DNA of 64,000 bases from Actinomadura sp. WMMA1423 (GTDB lineage: Bacteria; Actinomycetota; Actinomycetes; Streptosporangiales; Streptosporangiaceae). Positions 32,385 through 40,894 of the stretch are shown piece by piece. Positions within the stretch are counted from its first letter, which is position 1; each line of letters begins with the position of its first letter. The stretch lies in NCBI RefSeq assembly GCF_006547145.1, contig NZ_CP041244.1, positions 5,580,001 to 5,644,000 on the forward strand. Reading direction: 5' to 3'. A program made the translations under genes and the position numbers. A model generated the notes under the pieces. That model searched no databases. It saw only the letters and a program-made list of their open reading frames with translations, and was not told the origin of the DNA.

Positions 32385-34028
32385 CTAGGCGTGCCGCGCG
32401 GCGGTCACTTCCTCCAGGCCGAGGATGTCGACCGCCTCGGCGCGCATCTGCACCTTGCGGACCTTGCCGGTGACCGTCATCGGGAACTCCTCCACCACGT
32501 GCACGTAGCGGGGGATCTTGTAGTGGGCGAGCCTGCCCTCGCAGAACGCGCGCAGCTCCCCGGCGGTCAGGCCCGGCACGCCCTCGCGCAGCCGCACCCA
32601 GGCCATCAGCTCCTCGCCGTACTTCTCGTCGGGGACGCCGATGACCTGCGCGTCCACGATGTCGGGATGGGTGTAGAGGAACTCCTCGATCTCGCGCGGG
32701 TAGATGTTCTCCCCGCCCCGGATCACCATGTCCTTGATGCGGCCGGTGATGTTGACGTAGCCCTCCTCGTCCATCACCGCGAGGTCGCCGGTGTGCATCC
32801 AGCGGGCGGCGTCCACGGCCTCCGCCGTCTTGTCCGGCTCGTCCCAGTATCCGAGCATCACCGAGTAGCCGCGCGTGCAGAGCTCCCCGGCCGCGCCGCG
32901 CGGGACGGTCACGCCCGTCTCCGGGTCGACGACCTTGATCTCCAGGTGCGGCAGGACGGTCCCGACCGTGGACACGCGGCGCTCCAGCGAGTCGCCCGCG
33001 CGGGTCTGCGTCGACACCGGCGACGTCTCGGTCATGCCGTAGCAGATCGCGACCTCGCTCATCCCGAGCCGCTCGATGACCTGCTTCATCACCTCGACCG
33101 GGCACGGCGACCCGGCCATGATCCCGGTGCGCAGGCAGGACAGGTCGAGCCCGGTCAGCGACGGCTCGTTCAGGACGGCGATGAACATCGTCGGCACGCC
33201 GTACAGCGACGTGCAGCGCTCGGCCGCGACCGCCTCCAGCGTCGCCCTCGGGTCGAACGCGGGCGCCGGGACCACGACGCACGCGCCGTGGCTCGTCGCC
33301 GCGAGGTTGCCCATGACCATGCCGAAGCAGTGGTAGAAGGGCACCGGCACGCAGATGCGGTCCTCCTCGTCGTAGCCACACAGCTCGCCGACGAAGTAGC
33401 CGTTGTTCAGGATGTTGTGGTGCGACAGCGTCGCGCCCTTGGGGAACCCCGTCGTCCCGGACGTGTACTGGATGTTGATGGGGTCGTCGGCGGTGAGCGT
33501 CCGCCCGATCTCGGCGAGGAAGCCCGGTTCGCCGTTGCGGCCGGCCTCCAGCAGCGCGTCCCACCCGGGCGTGCCGATCAGCAGGACGTCGCGCAGGGCC
33601 GCGCACTTCGGCCGCACCTGCTCGATCATCGCCGCGTAGTCGGACGTCCTGAACACCGGCGCCGCCACCAGCGTCCGGATCCCGGCCTGGTTGAGGACGA
33701 ACTCCAGCTCGTGCACCCGGTAGGCGGGGTTGATGTTGACGAGGATCGCGCCGAGCTTGGCCGTCGCGTACTGGACGAGCATCCACTCGGCGCAGTTCGG
33801 CGCCCAGATGCCCACCCGGTCGCCCTTGACGACGCCGAGGTCGCGGAGGCCGAGCGCGACGGCGTCCACGTCGTCGGAGAACTGCTCGTAGGTCCAGCGG
33901 CGGCCGGACGCCCGCTCGACGAGCGCGTCGCGCTCCGCGTGCGCCGCCACCGTCCGGTCGAGGTTCGCGCCGATCGTGTCGCCGAGCAGCGGCGTGGTCG
34001 AGACGCCCGACGCGTAGGAGAGGTTCAT
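32385..34028 (-). CDS. AMP-binding acyl-CoA synthetase (FadD type)
   Basis: This 547-residue enzyme has the phosphate loop YTSGTTGFPKGATLSHHN, YGMTETSPV, the adenylate motif TGDLAVMDEEGYVNITGRIKDMVIRGGENIYPREIE and the C-terminal Lys in MTVTGKVRKV. It activates fatty or related acids to CoA esters. Its ATG overlaps the stop of the upstream ligase gene as ATGA, forming a two-gene operon. The TAG stop lies inside the CTAG target site of the IS1182-type element, so the insertion left the reading frame whole. It may supply acyl-CoA substrate together with its neighbour. Confidence 0.92.
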   Translation of the reverse strand: MNLSYASGVSTTPLLGDTIGANLDRTVAAHAERDALVERASGRRWTYEQFSDDVDAVALGLRDLGVVKGDRVGIWAPNCAEWMLVQYATAKLGAILVNINPAYRVHELEFVLNQAGIRTLVAAPVFRTSDYAAMIEQVRPKCAALRDVLLIGTPGWDALLEAGRNGEPGFLAEIGRTLTADDPINIQYTSGTTGFPKGATLSHHNILNNGYFVGELCGYDEEDRICVPVPFYHCFGMVMGNLAATSHGACVVVPAPAFDPRATLEAVAAERCTSLYGVPTMFIAVLNEPSLTGLDLSCLRTGIMAGSPCPVEVMKQVIERLGMSEVAICYGMTETSPVSTQTRAGDSLERRVSTVGTVLPHLEIKVVDPETGVTVPRGAAGELCTRGYSVMLGYWDEPDKTAEAVDAARWMHTGDLAVMDEEGYVNITGRIKDMVIRGGENIYPREIEEFLYTHPDIVDAQVIGVPDEKYGEELMAWVRLREGVPGLTAGELRAFCEGRLAHYKIPRYVHVVEEFPMTVTGKVRKVQMRAEAVDILGLEEVTAARHA

Positions 34029-35707
34029 CGCAGGTCCTCCTCCCGGAACTCGCCCGCCGGCCGGTCGTCCCGGCCGGGGTGCTTGTCGATCTCGCTCGCC
34101 CGCAGCTCGACCCGGCGGATCTTGCCGGAGATCGTCTTCGGCAGCTCGGCGAACTCCAGCAGCCGGACCCGCTTGTAGGGCGACAGCTGCTCGCGGCAGT
34201 GCGCGAAGATCGCCTTCGCCGTCTCCGCGTCCGGCTCCCAGCCGCTCGCGAGCGTGACGTAGGCCTTCGGGACGGCCAGCCGCACCGGGTCGGGCGACGG
34301 CACGACCGCGGCCTCCGCCACCGCCTCGTGCTCGATCAGCACGCTCTCCAGCTCGAACGGCGAGATCTTGTAGTCGGACGCCTTGAACACGTCGTCGGCG
34401 CGCCCGACATAGGTGATGTACCCGTCCTCGTCGCGGGAGCCGATGTCACCGGTGTGGTAGTGGCCGCCGGCCATCGCCTCCTCGGTGCGGTCGTCGTCGC
34501 CGTGGTAGCCGGTCATCAGCCCGAGCGGGCGGTCCTCGAGGTCGAGGCAGATCTCGCCCTCGTCGCCCGGCTCGCCGGTCAGCGGGTCGATCAGCACCAC
34601 CTTGTAGCCGGGGACGGGACGCCCCATCGAACCGGGCTTGACCGGCTGGCCGGGCGTGTTGGCGATCTGGACGGTCGTCTCGGTCTGCCCGAAGCCGTCC
34701 CGGATCGTGCGGTCCCATGCCTGCTTCACCCGCTCGATGACCTCGGGGTTCAGCGGCTCGCCGGCCGCGACCACCTCGCGCGGCGGCCGGCCGAGCCGTC
34801 CGAGATCGGACTGGATCAGCATCCGCCACACGGTCGGCGGCGCGCAGAAGCTCGTCACGCCGCACCGTTCGAGGGTGTCGAGGAGCCGGTCGGGGTCGAA
34901 GCGGGTGTAGTTGTAGATGAACACGCAGGCCTCGGCGTCCCACGGCGCGAAGATGTTGCTCCACGCGTGCTTGGCCCACCCCGGCGACGAGATGTTCAGG
35001 TGGACGTCCCCGGGCCGCAGCCCGATCCAGTACATCGTCGAGAGGTGCCCGGCCGGGTAGGACGCGTGGGTGTGCTCGACCAGCTTCGGCTTGGCCGTCG
35101 TCCCGGACGTGAAGTAGAGCAGCAGCGTGTCACGCGACATCGTCAGGCCGTACGGGGTGAAGGACTCGCCCTCCTCGTAGGCGTCGGCGTACCGCAGCCA
35201 GCCCTCCACCGGCTCGCCCACAGCGATCTTCGTGAACTCGCCCTCGACGCCGTCGAACTTGCCGGTCTCCGACGAGGCGGTCACGACGTGCCGGGCCTTG
35301 CCGCGCGTCAGCCGGTCCTGGAGGTCGGCCGTGCCGAGCAGCGGCGTGCACGGGATCATGATCGCGCCGAGCTTCATCGCCGCGAGCACGGTCTCCCACA
35401 GCTCCACCTGGTTGCCGAGCATCAGGATGATCCGGTCGCCGCGCCGCACCCCCGCGCGGCGCAGCAGGTTCGCCACCTGGTTCGACCGCCGCGACATCTG
35501 CGAGAACGAGTACCTGGCCTCGGCGCCGTCCTCCTCGACGATCCACAGCGCGGGCGAGTCGTTGCCCTCGGCGATCTTGTCGAACCAGTCCAGCGCCCAG
35601 TTGAAACCGGTCAGCACCGGCCAGCGGAACTTCTCGTACGCCGTCGCGTAGTCGTCGCGGTGCGCGAGCAGGAAGTCGCGCGCCGCGCGGAACTCGACTG
35701 CGGGCAT
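34025..35707 (-). CDS. AMP-binding acyl/acetyl-CoA synthetase-like enzyme
   Basis: This 560-residue enzyme has the loop YFTSGTTAKPKLVEHTH, GFGQTETT, YHTGDIGSRDEDGYITYVGRADDVFKASDYKISPFELE and the C-terminal Lys in KTISGKIRR. It resembles the acetyl/medium-chain acyl-CoA synthetases of the AcsA/ACSM kind. The ATG at 35707 follows GGGAGAG. It is the first gene of the operon; a GGGTAG...CTACCC dyad (35788-35810) lies about 80 bases upstream. Which acids each of the two paralogues uses cannot be told from sequence. Confidence 0.9.
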   Translation of the reverse strand: MPAVEFRAARDFLLAHRDDYATAYEKFRWPVLTGFNWALDWFDKIAEGNDSPALWIVEEDGAEARYSFSQMSRRSNQVANLLRRAGVRRGDRIILMLGNQVELWETVLAAMKLGAIMIPCTPLLGTADLQDRLTRGKARHVVTASSETGKFDGVEGEFTKIAVGEPVEGWLRYADAYEEGESFTPYGLTMSRDTLLLYFTSGTTAKPKLVEHTHASYPAGHLSTMYWIGLRPGDVHLNISSPGWAKHAWSNIFAPWDAEACVFIYNYTRFDPDRLLDTLERCGVTSFCAPPTVWRMLIQSDLGRLGRPPREVVAAGEPLNPEVIERVKQAWDRTIRDGFGQTETTVQIANTPGQPVKPGSMGRPVPGYKVVLIDPLTGEPGDEGEICLDLEDRPLGLMTGYHGDDDRTEEAMAGGHYHTGDIGSRDEDGYITYVGRADDVFKASDYKISPFELESVLIEHEAVAEAAVVPSPDPVRLAVPKAYVTLASGWEPDAETAKAIFAHCREQLSPYKRVRLLEFAELPKTISGKIRRVELRASEIDKHPGRDDRPAGEFREEDLR

Positions 35708-35910
35708 GGTCTCTCCCTCGTAGCCGCACGGGCACCCGGTCAGAAGGATCGTTCGCCATCCGGGTGGCCGACGCCACCCCCGAACGGGGGTAGTGGGGTT
35801 GGTCCTACCCGCCCGCGACGAAGGTTGAGCGCGGCAGGGGGGACCGTGTCACACCGCGGGGGGCTGATCCGTCAATCATGTGTAACCCCTCCACACGCAA
35901 GGAGACGACC

Positions 35911-36381
35911 ATGGACGCCCGTTTCGACTACTACAGCACTGCGACCGGCGGAAAGGTCATGAAGCACCTCCTGTCGGCGGCCAAGGCCGTCGCGGGCTCG
36001 GGGCTGCCGACGGCGACGGCGCACCTGGTGGAGCTGCGCGCCAGTCAGATCAACGGCTGCGGCTTCTGCGTGGACATGCACAGCAAGGACGCCGCCCACG
36101 CCGGGGAGACCTCGCTGCGCCTCAACCTGGTCGCGGCCTGGCGGGAGGCCACGGTCTTCACCGACGCCGAGCGCGCCGCCCTGGAGCTGGCCGAGCAGGG
36201 CACCCGCCTCGCCGACGGCGCCGGCGTCTCCGACGAGGTCTGGGCGAACGCCGCCAAGCACTACGACGAGGAGCAGCTCGCGGGGCTGGTCTCGCTCATC
36301 GCCCTCATCAACACCTGGAACCGCATGAACGTGATCACCCGCCAGCCCGCCGGGTCCTACGAGCCCGGCCAGTTCGGCTGA
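35911..36381 (+). CDS. Carboxymuconolactone decarboxylase/AhpD-family protein
   Basis: This 156-residue helical protein has the AhpD-type active site NGCGFCVDMHSKDA, with the CxxC pair and downstream His needed for peroxidase or disulfide-relay activity. The usual family length is 140-180 residues. The ATG at 35911 has AAGGAGACGACC before it. It probably acts as a thiol peroxidase with alkyl hydroperoxides, but its reductant partner is not nearby. It is divergent from the ligase operon and convergent with the TetR-MMPL unit, with 18 bases between stops. Confidence 0.9.
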   Translation: MDARFDYYSTATGGKVMKHLLSAAKAVAGSGLPTATAHLVELRASQINGCGFCVDMHSKDAAHAGETSLRLNLVAAWREATVFTDAERAALELAEQGTRLADGAGVSDEVWANAAKHYDEEQLAGLVSLIALINTWNRMNVITRQPAGSYEPGQFG

Positions 36382-36399
36382 CCGGCCCCGGCGCCGGGG

Positions 36400-36987
36400 T
36401 CACCGCGCGGCCGGGTCGATCGGGGCGAGGGCGGCCAGGGCGTCGTCCAGGGCCCCGGGGAGGTCCAGTGACGGGTCCTCCGCCCAGCGGATCATGAGGT
36501 CGAGCATCACGCCGAAGGCCGCGCCCGTGAGGGCGCGGACTTCGGCGGACTCGCCCCCGGTGCGTTCGGTGAGGATGCCGGTGACCGTGCGCATGGTGTC
36601 GACGAAGCTGCCGAAGGCGGCGCCGCGCAGCGCGGGGACGGACAGGATGAGGACGGCCCTGTCGCGTCCGGCGGCGAGGTCGTCGGCCGAGAACCCGCCG
36701 AGGACCTCGCGCAGCGCGGCGCGCAGCGCCCGCAGCGGGGACAGCTCCGGGGGCTGGGCGCGCAGCGACGCGAACACGACCGGGTCGGCGTCGTCGCTGA
36801 TGACCAGGTCCTCCTTGGTCGGGAAGTAGCGGAAGACGGTGGTGTGCGCGACCTCCGCCGCCTGCGCCACCTGCTCGACCGTCGTCGCCTCATAGCCCCG
36901 CTCGCGGAACAGGCGCAGGGCCTCCCGCTGGATCGCGGCCCGGGTCCTCGCCTTCTTCATCTCGCGCAGGCCCTGCTTCGGCGGCAC
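36400..36987 (-). CDS. TetR-family regulator, linked to MMPL transporter
   Basis: This 195-residue protein has an N-terminal TetR helix-turn-helix (FRERGYEATTVEQVAQAAEVAHTTVFRYFPTKEDLV) and a helical C-terminal domain. It follows the MMPL transporter gene on the same strand after 16 bases, so it is likely the second gene of that operon and represses it. A dyad at 39155-39188 in front of the MMPL gene is the candidate site. The start at GTG 36987 has GGGGAG very close; ATG 36960 is an alternative. Confidence 0.9.
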   Translation of the reverse strand: MPPKQGLREMKKARTRAAIQREALRLFRERGYEATTVEQVAQAAEVAHTTVFRYFPTKEDLVISDDADPVVFASLRAQPPELSPLRALRAALREVLGGFSADDLAAGRDRAVLILSVPALRGAAFGSFVDTMRTVTGILTERTGGESAEVRALTGAAFGVMLDLMIRWAEDPSLDLPGALDDALAALAPIDPAAR

Positions 36988-37003
36988 GCTCCCCAGCCTT
37001 TCG

Positions 37004-39139
37004 CTACTCCGACTCGACCGAGGAGCCTACTGCCACCCTGGGCGGGGCGTCCGCGAGCCGCGCGCCCTCGACGTCCATGTGCGGCAGGACGCGGGCGAGC
37101 GGGGCGGGCAGCCACCAGCCGGCGCGGCCGAGCAGGGCCATCACGGCGGGGACGATCGTCATGCGCACCGCGAACGCGTCGAAGAGGACGGCGGCGGCGA
37201 GCGCGAAGCCGAACGACTGCACCATCGGGGTGTCCGAGAGCACGAACCCGGAGAACACGCTGATCATGATCACGGCGGCGGCGGTGACGACGCGGCCGCC
37301 CTGGGCGAGGCCGGTGACGACCGCGTCGGTGGGCGCCGCGCCGCGGACGTGCTCCTCGCGCATCCGCGTGACGAGGAAGACCTGGTAGTCCATGGCCAGG
37401 CCGAACACCATGCCGATCAGCATGACCGGCAGCAGGCTGACGATGACGCCGGAGGAGTGGAGGCCGAGAAGGCCGTCCAGGCTGCCCCACTGGAACACGG
37501 CGACGACCGCGCCGAACGTGGCGGCGACGCTGAGCAGGAACCCGAGCGTCGCCTTCAGCGGTACCAGGACCGAGCGGAACACCAGCGCCAGCAGCAGGAA
37601 CGCCAGGCCGACGACGACCGCGAGATAGGGGACGAGCGCACCGGCGAGCTTGTCCGACATGTCGATGTCGATCGCGGTCTGCCCGGTCACGGCCACCGCG
37701 ACTCCGTTTCCGGAGCGGTACCGGTCGCGGATGGCGTGGATGAGGTCCTCGGTGTCCTCGCTGGTCGGCCCGCCGTCCGGGACGACGCGTACGAGAGCGG
37801 TGCCGCCGGCCCGGTCGACGACCGGGGAGTCCACCGAGGCGACGCCGCCCAGGGACCCGACCTCGCTCGCGACGCGCCGCGCGGCGGCCTTCGCGTCGCC
37901 GGGAGCCTGCACGACGAGGAGCAGCGGCCCGTTGATCCCTGGGCCGAACCCGTCCGCGAGCAGGTCGTAGGCCCGGCGCTGCGTCGTGCCGGGCGGTGCG
38001 GTGCCGTCGTCGGGCAGGCCGAGCCGCAGGTCCAGCGCGGGCGCGGCGGCGACGAGCAGCCCGGCGACGGCCGCGAGCAGCACCGTGACGGGCCGCGCCG
38101 TGACGAAGCGGCCCCAGCGCAGGCCGGCGGAGGCCCCGGCGGCGCGGCGGCGGGGCAGCGCCCGGCGTCCGGCGATCCCGAGCAGCGCGGGCAGCAGAGT
38201 CAGCGCGACGGCCACCGCGACGGCCACGGTGAACGCGGCGGCCAGGCCGAGCTGCGTGAGCACGGGTATCCCCACGACCGCGAGGCCGGCCAGGGCGATG
38301 ACGACCGTCAGGCCCGCGAACACCACGGCGGACCCGGCGGTGCCCGCGGCCCGTCCGGCCGCGTCCGCGAGGTCGCGCCCGTCCAGGACCTCCTGGCGGT
38401 ACCGGGAGATGATGAACAGCGCGTAGTCGATCGCGACGGCGAGGCCGAGCATGAGCGCGAGCGCGGGGGCGTCGGAGTCGATCTCGACGAACGCGGTCGC
38501 GGCGCCGACCGCCGACAGGCCGACGGCGATGCCCGCGGCGGCGGTGAGCAGCGGCAGCCCGGCGGCGACGAACGAGCCCAGCGCGGCGAGCAGCACGATC
38601 GCGGCGACGGCGACGCCGAGGAGTTCCCCGGCGCCCTCCTGCGGGGGTGCCACCGCGTCGCCGCTCATCTCCACGCGCAGGCCGGGGACGCGCGCGGCCC
38701 CGCGGAGCGCGTCGCGGTCGGCGCCGGTCAGCTCGTACGCGGGGACGCGGAAGGCGACCTCGGCCATCGCGACCCGGCCGTCCGCCGAGACCATGCGCCG
38801 GGCGTAGGGATCTGCGGCTTCGGCGACCTGCGGAGCGGCCCCGATCCGGGCGAGCGCCCGCTCGATGTCCGCCCGCCGGCCGGCCAGTGACCGGCCGGCC
38901 GGGGCGGCGAACACGATCCTGGCGCTCGCCCGGTCGGCGCCGGCCTGCGGGAACCGCCGCGCGACCAGGTCGCTCGCCCGCTGCGCCTCGGTTCCGGGGA
39001 CCGAGAACGAGTCCGGGCCCGGCTCGGACAGCACGGCCGCGCCCGCCAGTGCGGCGACGAGCAGCCCCGTCCACGCCAGGACGACCGTCCACCGCCGCCG
39101 GAAGCAGAACCGGCCGACCCGGGCCAGGAACACCGCCAT
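37004..39139 (-). CDS. MMPL-family RND transporter
   Basis: This 711-residue membrane protein has the RND/MMPL layout: one membrane segment (residues about 15-38), a periplasmic-type domain, a cluster of five segments around VAIDYALFIISRYRQE, a second domain, and a second cluster with LIGMVFGLAMDYQVFLVTRMREEH. The Asp-Tyr pairs in these clusters are the proton-relay residues of the family. MMPL proteins export lipids, siderophores or drugs across the membrane. The downstream TetR gene and the operator over the promoter point to substrate-induced export. Confidence 0.92.
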   Translation of the reverse strand: MAVFLARVGRFCFRRRWTVVLAWTGLLVAALAGAAVLSEPGPDSFSVPGTEAQRASDLVARRFPQAGADRASARIVFAAPAGRSLAGRRADIERALARIGAAPQVAEAADPYARRMVSADGRVAMAEVAFRVPAYELTGADRDALRGAARVPGLRVEMSGDAVAPPQEGAGELLGVAVAAIVLLAALGSFVAAGLPLLTAAAGIAVGLSAVGAATAFVEIDSDAPALALMLGLAVAIDYALFIISRYRQEVLDGRDLADAAGRAAGTAGSAVVFAGLTVVIALAGLAVVGIPVLTQLGLAAAFTVAVAVAVALTLLPALLGIAGRRALPRRRAAGASAGLRWGRFVTARPVTVLLAAVAGLLVAAAPALDLRLGLPDDGTAPPGTTQRRAYDLLADGFGPGINGPLLLVVQAPGDAKAAARRVASEVGSLGGVASVDSPVVDRAGGTALVRVVPDGGPTSEDTEDLIHAIRDRYRSGNGVAVAVTGQTAIDIDMSDKLAGALVPYLAVVVGLAFLLLALVFRSVLVPLKATLGFLLSVAATFGAVVAVFQWGSLDGLLGLHSSGVIVSLLPVMLIGMVFGLAMDYQVFLVTRMREEHVRGAAPTDAVVTGLAQGGRVVTAAAVIMISVFSGFVLSDTPMVQSFGFALAAAVLFDAFAVRMTIVPAVMALLGRAGWWLPAPLARVLPHMDVEGARLADAPPRVAVGSSVESE

Positions 39140-39154
39140 GCCCTCACCTCAATT

Positions 39155-39199
39155 CGCTAGTGAGATATGAAGTGTTAGTTCACTAGCGTTATCTGTCAA
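39155..39199 (-). promoter_or_regulatory. MMPL-tetR promoter with operator dyad
   Basis: CGCTAGTGA (39155-39163) and TCACTAGCG (39180-39188) form a perfect 9-bp-arm dyad in a stretch unusually rich in A and T. On the minus strand a consensus -35 TTGACA (39194-39199) precedes it, placing the dyad across the promoter 16-49 bases before the MMPL start. It is the likely operator of the TetR gene at 36400-36987. Confidence 0.65.
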
Positions 39200-39217
39200 G
39201 CAGGCGACGGAGACCGA

Positions 39218-39250
39218 GCGTGCCGCCCTTCGGCGAGAAGGACGGCACGC
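39218..39250. terminator. Hairpin downstream of the GNAT gene
   Basis: A 13-bp stem with one G-T pair (GCGTGCCGCCCTT at 39218-39230 and AAGGACGGCACGC at 39238-39250) and a seven-base loop lies between the acetyltransferase 3' end and the MMPL promoter. Confidence 0.65.
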
Positions 39251-39279
39251 AGGCCACAGGGAGGGGTGAACGCAGGACC

Positions 39280-39309
39280 GCCCGGGTCCGGCCGCGGCCG
39301 GACCCGGGC
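39280..39309. terminator. Perfect 30-bp palindrome after the GNAT gene
   Basis: The bases from 39280 to 39309 are an uninterrupted palindrome centred on GGCCGCGGCC and flanked by GGGTC/GACCC. It lies five bases after the stop codon of the acetyltransferase and is likely its main terminator. Confidence 0.7.
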
Positions 39310-39314
39310 CGCCG

Positions 39315-39851
39315 TCAGGCGGTGGTGTAGGTGGCGATGTCCTCGGTGGTGCCGGCGTGGCGGAGGCCCGCCTTCTCCAGGACGCGGGACGAGGCGGGGT
39401 TGCGCGGCTCCACGGTCGCCACCACCGCGTCCACACCCGGTGCGGCCAGGGCGAACGCCACGATGGCGCGGGCGGCCTCGGTGGCGTACCCGCGGCCTCG
39501 GCGGGACGGGACGACGCCGTAACCGAACTCGACGGCCCCGTCGGCGGGCGGCCAGAACAGCCCGGTGGTGCCGACCACCAGGCCGGTGGCGCGTTCGACG
39601 ATCTGGCGCTGGCAGTGCCGGCCGAGCACGGACGGGTGCTCGGAGATGAAGCCGGCGATGTCGCGGTCGCCTTCGGCGGGGAAGTCGTCCGCCCAGTGGG
39701 CGCGCCTGTCGCCGGACAGGACGGCGGCGATCTCGTCGCGCGTCCACGGGCGCAGGACGAGGCGGGCGGTGGTGAGATCCGCGCTCGGCAGGCCCGCGCC
39801 GGCCGGGTCCGAGTCGTGGGGGCCCGATGCGGTCAGGTCGGAAGATGACAA
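39315..39851 (-). CDS. GNAT-family N-acetyltransferase (RimJ/RimL type)
   Basis: This ~178-residue acetyltransferase has LTTARLVLRPW at the start of the fold, VEFGYGVVPSRRGRGYATEAARAIVAFA (the acetyl-CoA-binding QxxGxG/A loop as RRGRGYA) and VEPRNPASSRVLEKAGL, all typical of the RimJ/RimL subfamily that acetylates N-termini or small amines. The TTG at 39851 is favoured because AGGAG lies six bases before; an in-frame ATG at 39917 has none and would add 22 polar residues. The substrate is unknown. Confidence 0.82.
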   Translation of the reverse strand: MSSSDLTASGPHDSDPAGAGLPSADLTTARLVLRPWTRDEIAAVLSGDRRAHWADDFPAEGDRDIAGFISEHPSVLGRHCQRQIVERATGLVVGTTGLFWPPADGAVEFGYGVVPSRRGRGYATEAARAIVAFALAAPGVDAVVATVEPRNPASSRVLEKAGLRHAGTTEDIATYTTA

Positions 39852-40056
39852 GTGTGGCTCCTGGTCGTTCTGGACGACCGGGCCGCGCTCAACCGTGCAC
39901 GGCCCGGACAAGGGCATGCTGACGAAGCGCCGCGCGGGCCATATTCATCGACCTCCCCTGTCGCAGGAACGCGTGGAGCCTACACGGTGTCCGGCACGGT
40001 CCGCCCGGACACGGGAACGCGCCGCCCTCCGGGTGGGAGGACGGCGCGTGGTCCGG

Positions 40057-40824
40057 CTATTTGGAGGGGATGTAGGGCGGGGCGACGCCCCAGCCCCAGT
40101 GGGGCATGGGGGCTTCGAGGGGCGGCTCGGCGCCGGGTTGGGAGTTGGCGAGGGCGATGCGCGTGCCCCACTCGATGTAGGACGTGAACGCGGCGCGGAA
40201 CTCCGGGTCGTCCGGGAGGCCGACCTCGTCCGCCGCGTCCATGAGGAGCGAGACCCAGCGGCGGCGCTGCGCCTCGGTGATGGCCTTGCCGAGGTGGTGG
40301 CGGACCATCTCGTGGTAGCCGCCGCGCTCGCGGCTGTAGCGGTCGGGGCCGCGGAAGACCTCGCCGAGCCACGCCGCGACCCATTTCGGGTGGTCCGGGG
40401 CCATGTGCTGGAAGAGGGGACGGAGCAGGTCGTCCTTGAGGACGTTCGTATAGAAGTGCTCGGTGAGCCGCTCCAGCGCCTCGCTTCCGCCCGCCCAGTC
40501 GTACATGGTCGGGACGGACGAGCCGGCGCCGCGCACGGCCGTCCGCTCGTAATGCCGCATCTCCTCGATCCGCTGGAGGAACGGCTTGATCTCGGCGAAG
40601 AACGCGGCGAAGTGCTCGCCGCCCCGGAAGCCCCGCATGTGGTCGTCGGCCGACGTCCAGCAGATGCGCAGGATGTAGGACGACGGCTCGTCGACGCACC
40701 TGGACAGCTCGTAGTCGACGCACTGGGGAGCGGCGGCGAGGGGGACGGAGGCCCGCGCGTAGGCGGCCTCGAACTCCTCGGCGTCCTGCGGATCGATGCT
40801 GTAGCGGATGTATTCGACGATCAC
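40057..40824 (-). CDS. Monooxygenase-like (ABM)/truncated hemoglobin fusion
   Basis: This 255-residue protein joins two folds. Residues 1-95 look like an antibiotic biosynthesis monooxygenase/heme-degrading-type dimeric barrel (MIVEYIRYSIDPQDAEEFEAAY...). Residues about 105-225 form a group II truncated hemoglobin: MYDWAGGSEALERLTEHFYTNVLKDDLLRPLF, VFRGPDRYS, the proximal His region GGYHEMVRHHLGKAI and the group II Trp in RRRWVSLL. A short Pro-rich tail follows. Such fusions are reported from streptomycetes; an oxygen- or NO-related oxidation is plausible. An unusual long dyad lies just upstream. Confidence 0.85.
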   Translation of the reverse strand: MIVEYIRYSIDPQDAEEFEAAYARASVPLAAAPQCVDYELSRCVDEPSSYILRICWTSADDHMRGFRGGEHFAAFFAEIKPFLQRIEEMRHYERTAVRGAGSSVPTMYDWAGGSEALERLTEHFYTNVLKDDLLRPLFQHMAPDHPKWVAAWLGEVFRGPDRYSRERGGYHEMVRHHLGKAITEAQRRRWVSLLMDAADEVGLPDDPEFRAAFTSYIEWGTRIALANSQPGAEPPLEAPMPHWGWGVAPPYIPSK

Positions 40825-40838
40825 GGCGCCCCCAGGCT

Positions 40839-40887
40839 GCTTCCGGTCGGGTAATCACTGTAATCCTGTAATCACCCGACCGGAAGC
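40839..40887 (-). promoter_or_regulatory. 14-bp-arm dyad enclosing three GATTAC repeats
   Basis: The arms GCTTCCGGTCGGGT (40839-40852) and ACCCGACCGGAAGC (40874-40887) are perfect complements. The 21-base interior holds GTAATC three times on the plus strand, which is GATTAC on the strand of the hemoglobin fusion gene. It lies 15-63 bases before that gene's start and just after the CopC stop. It could be a terminator for the copper operon, an operator or a 5'-UTR structure. The spaced direct repeats favour a regulatory role. Confidence 0.55.
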
Positions 40888-40894
40888 GAATCGA

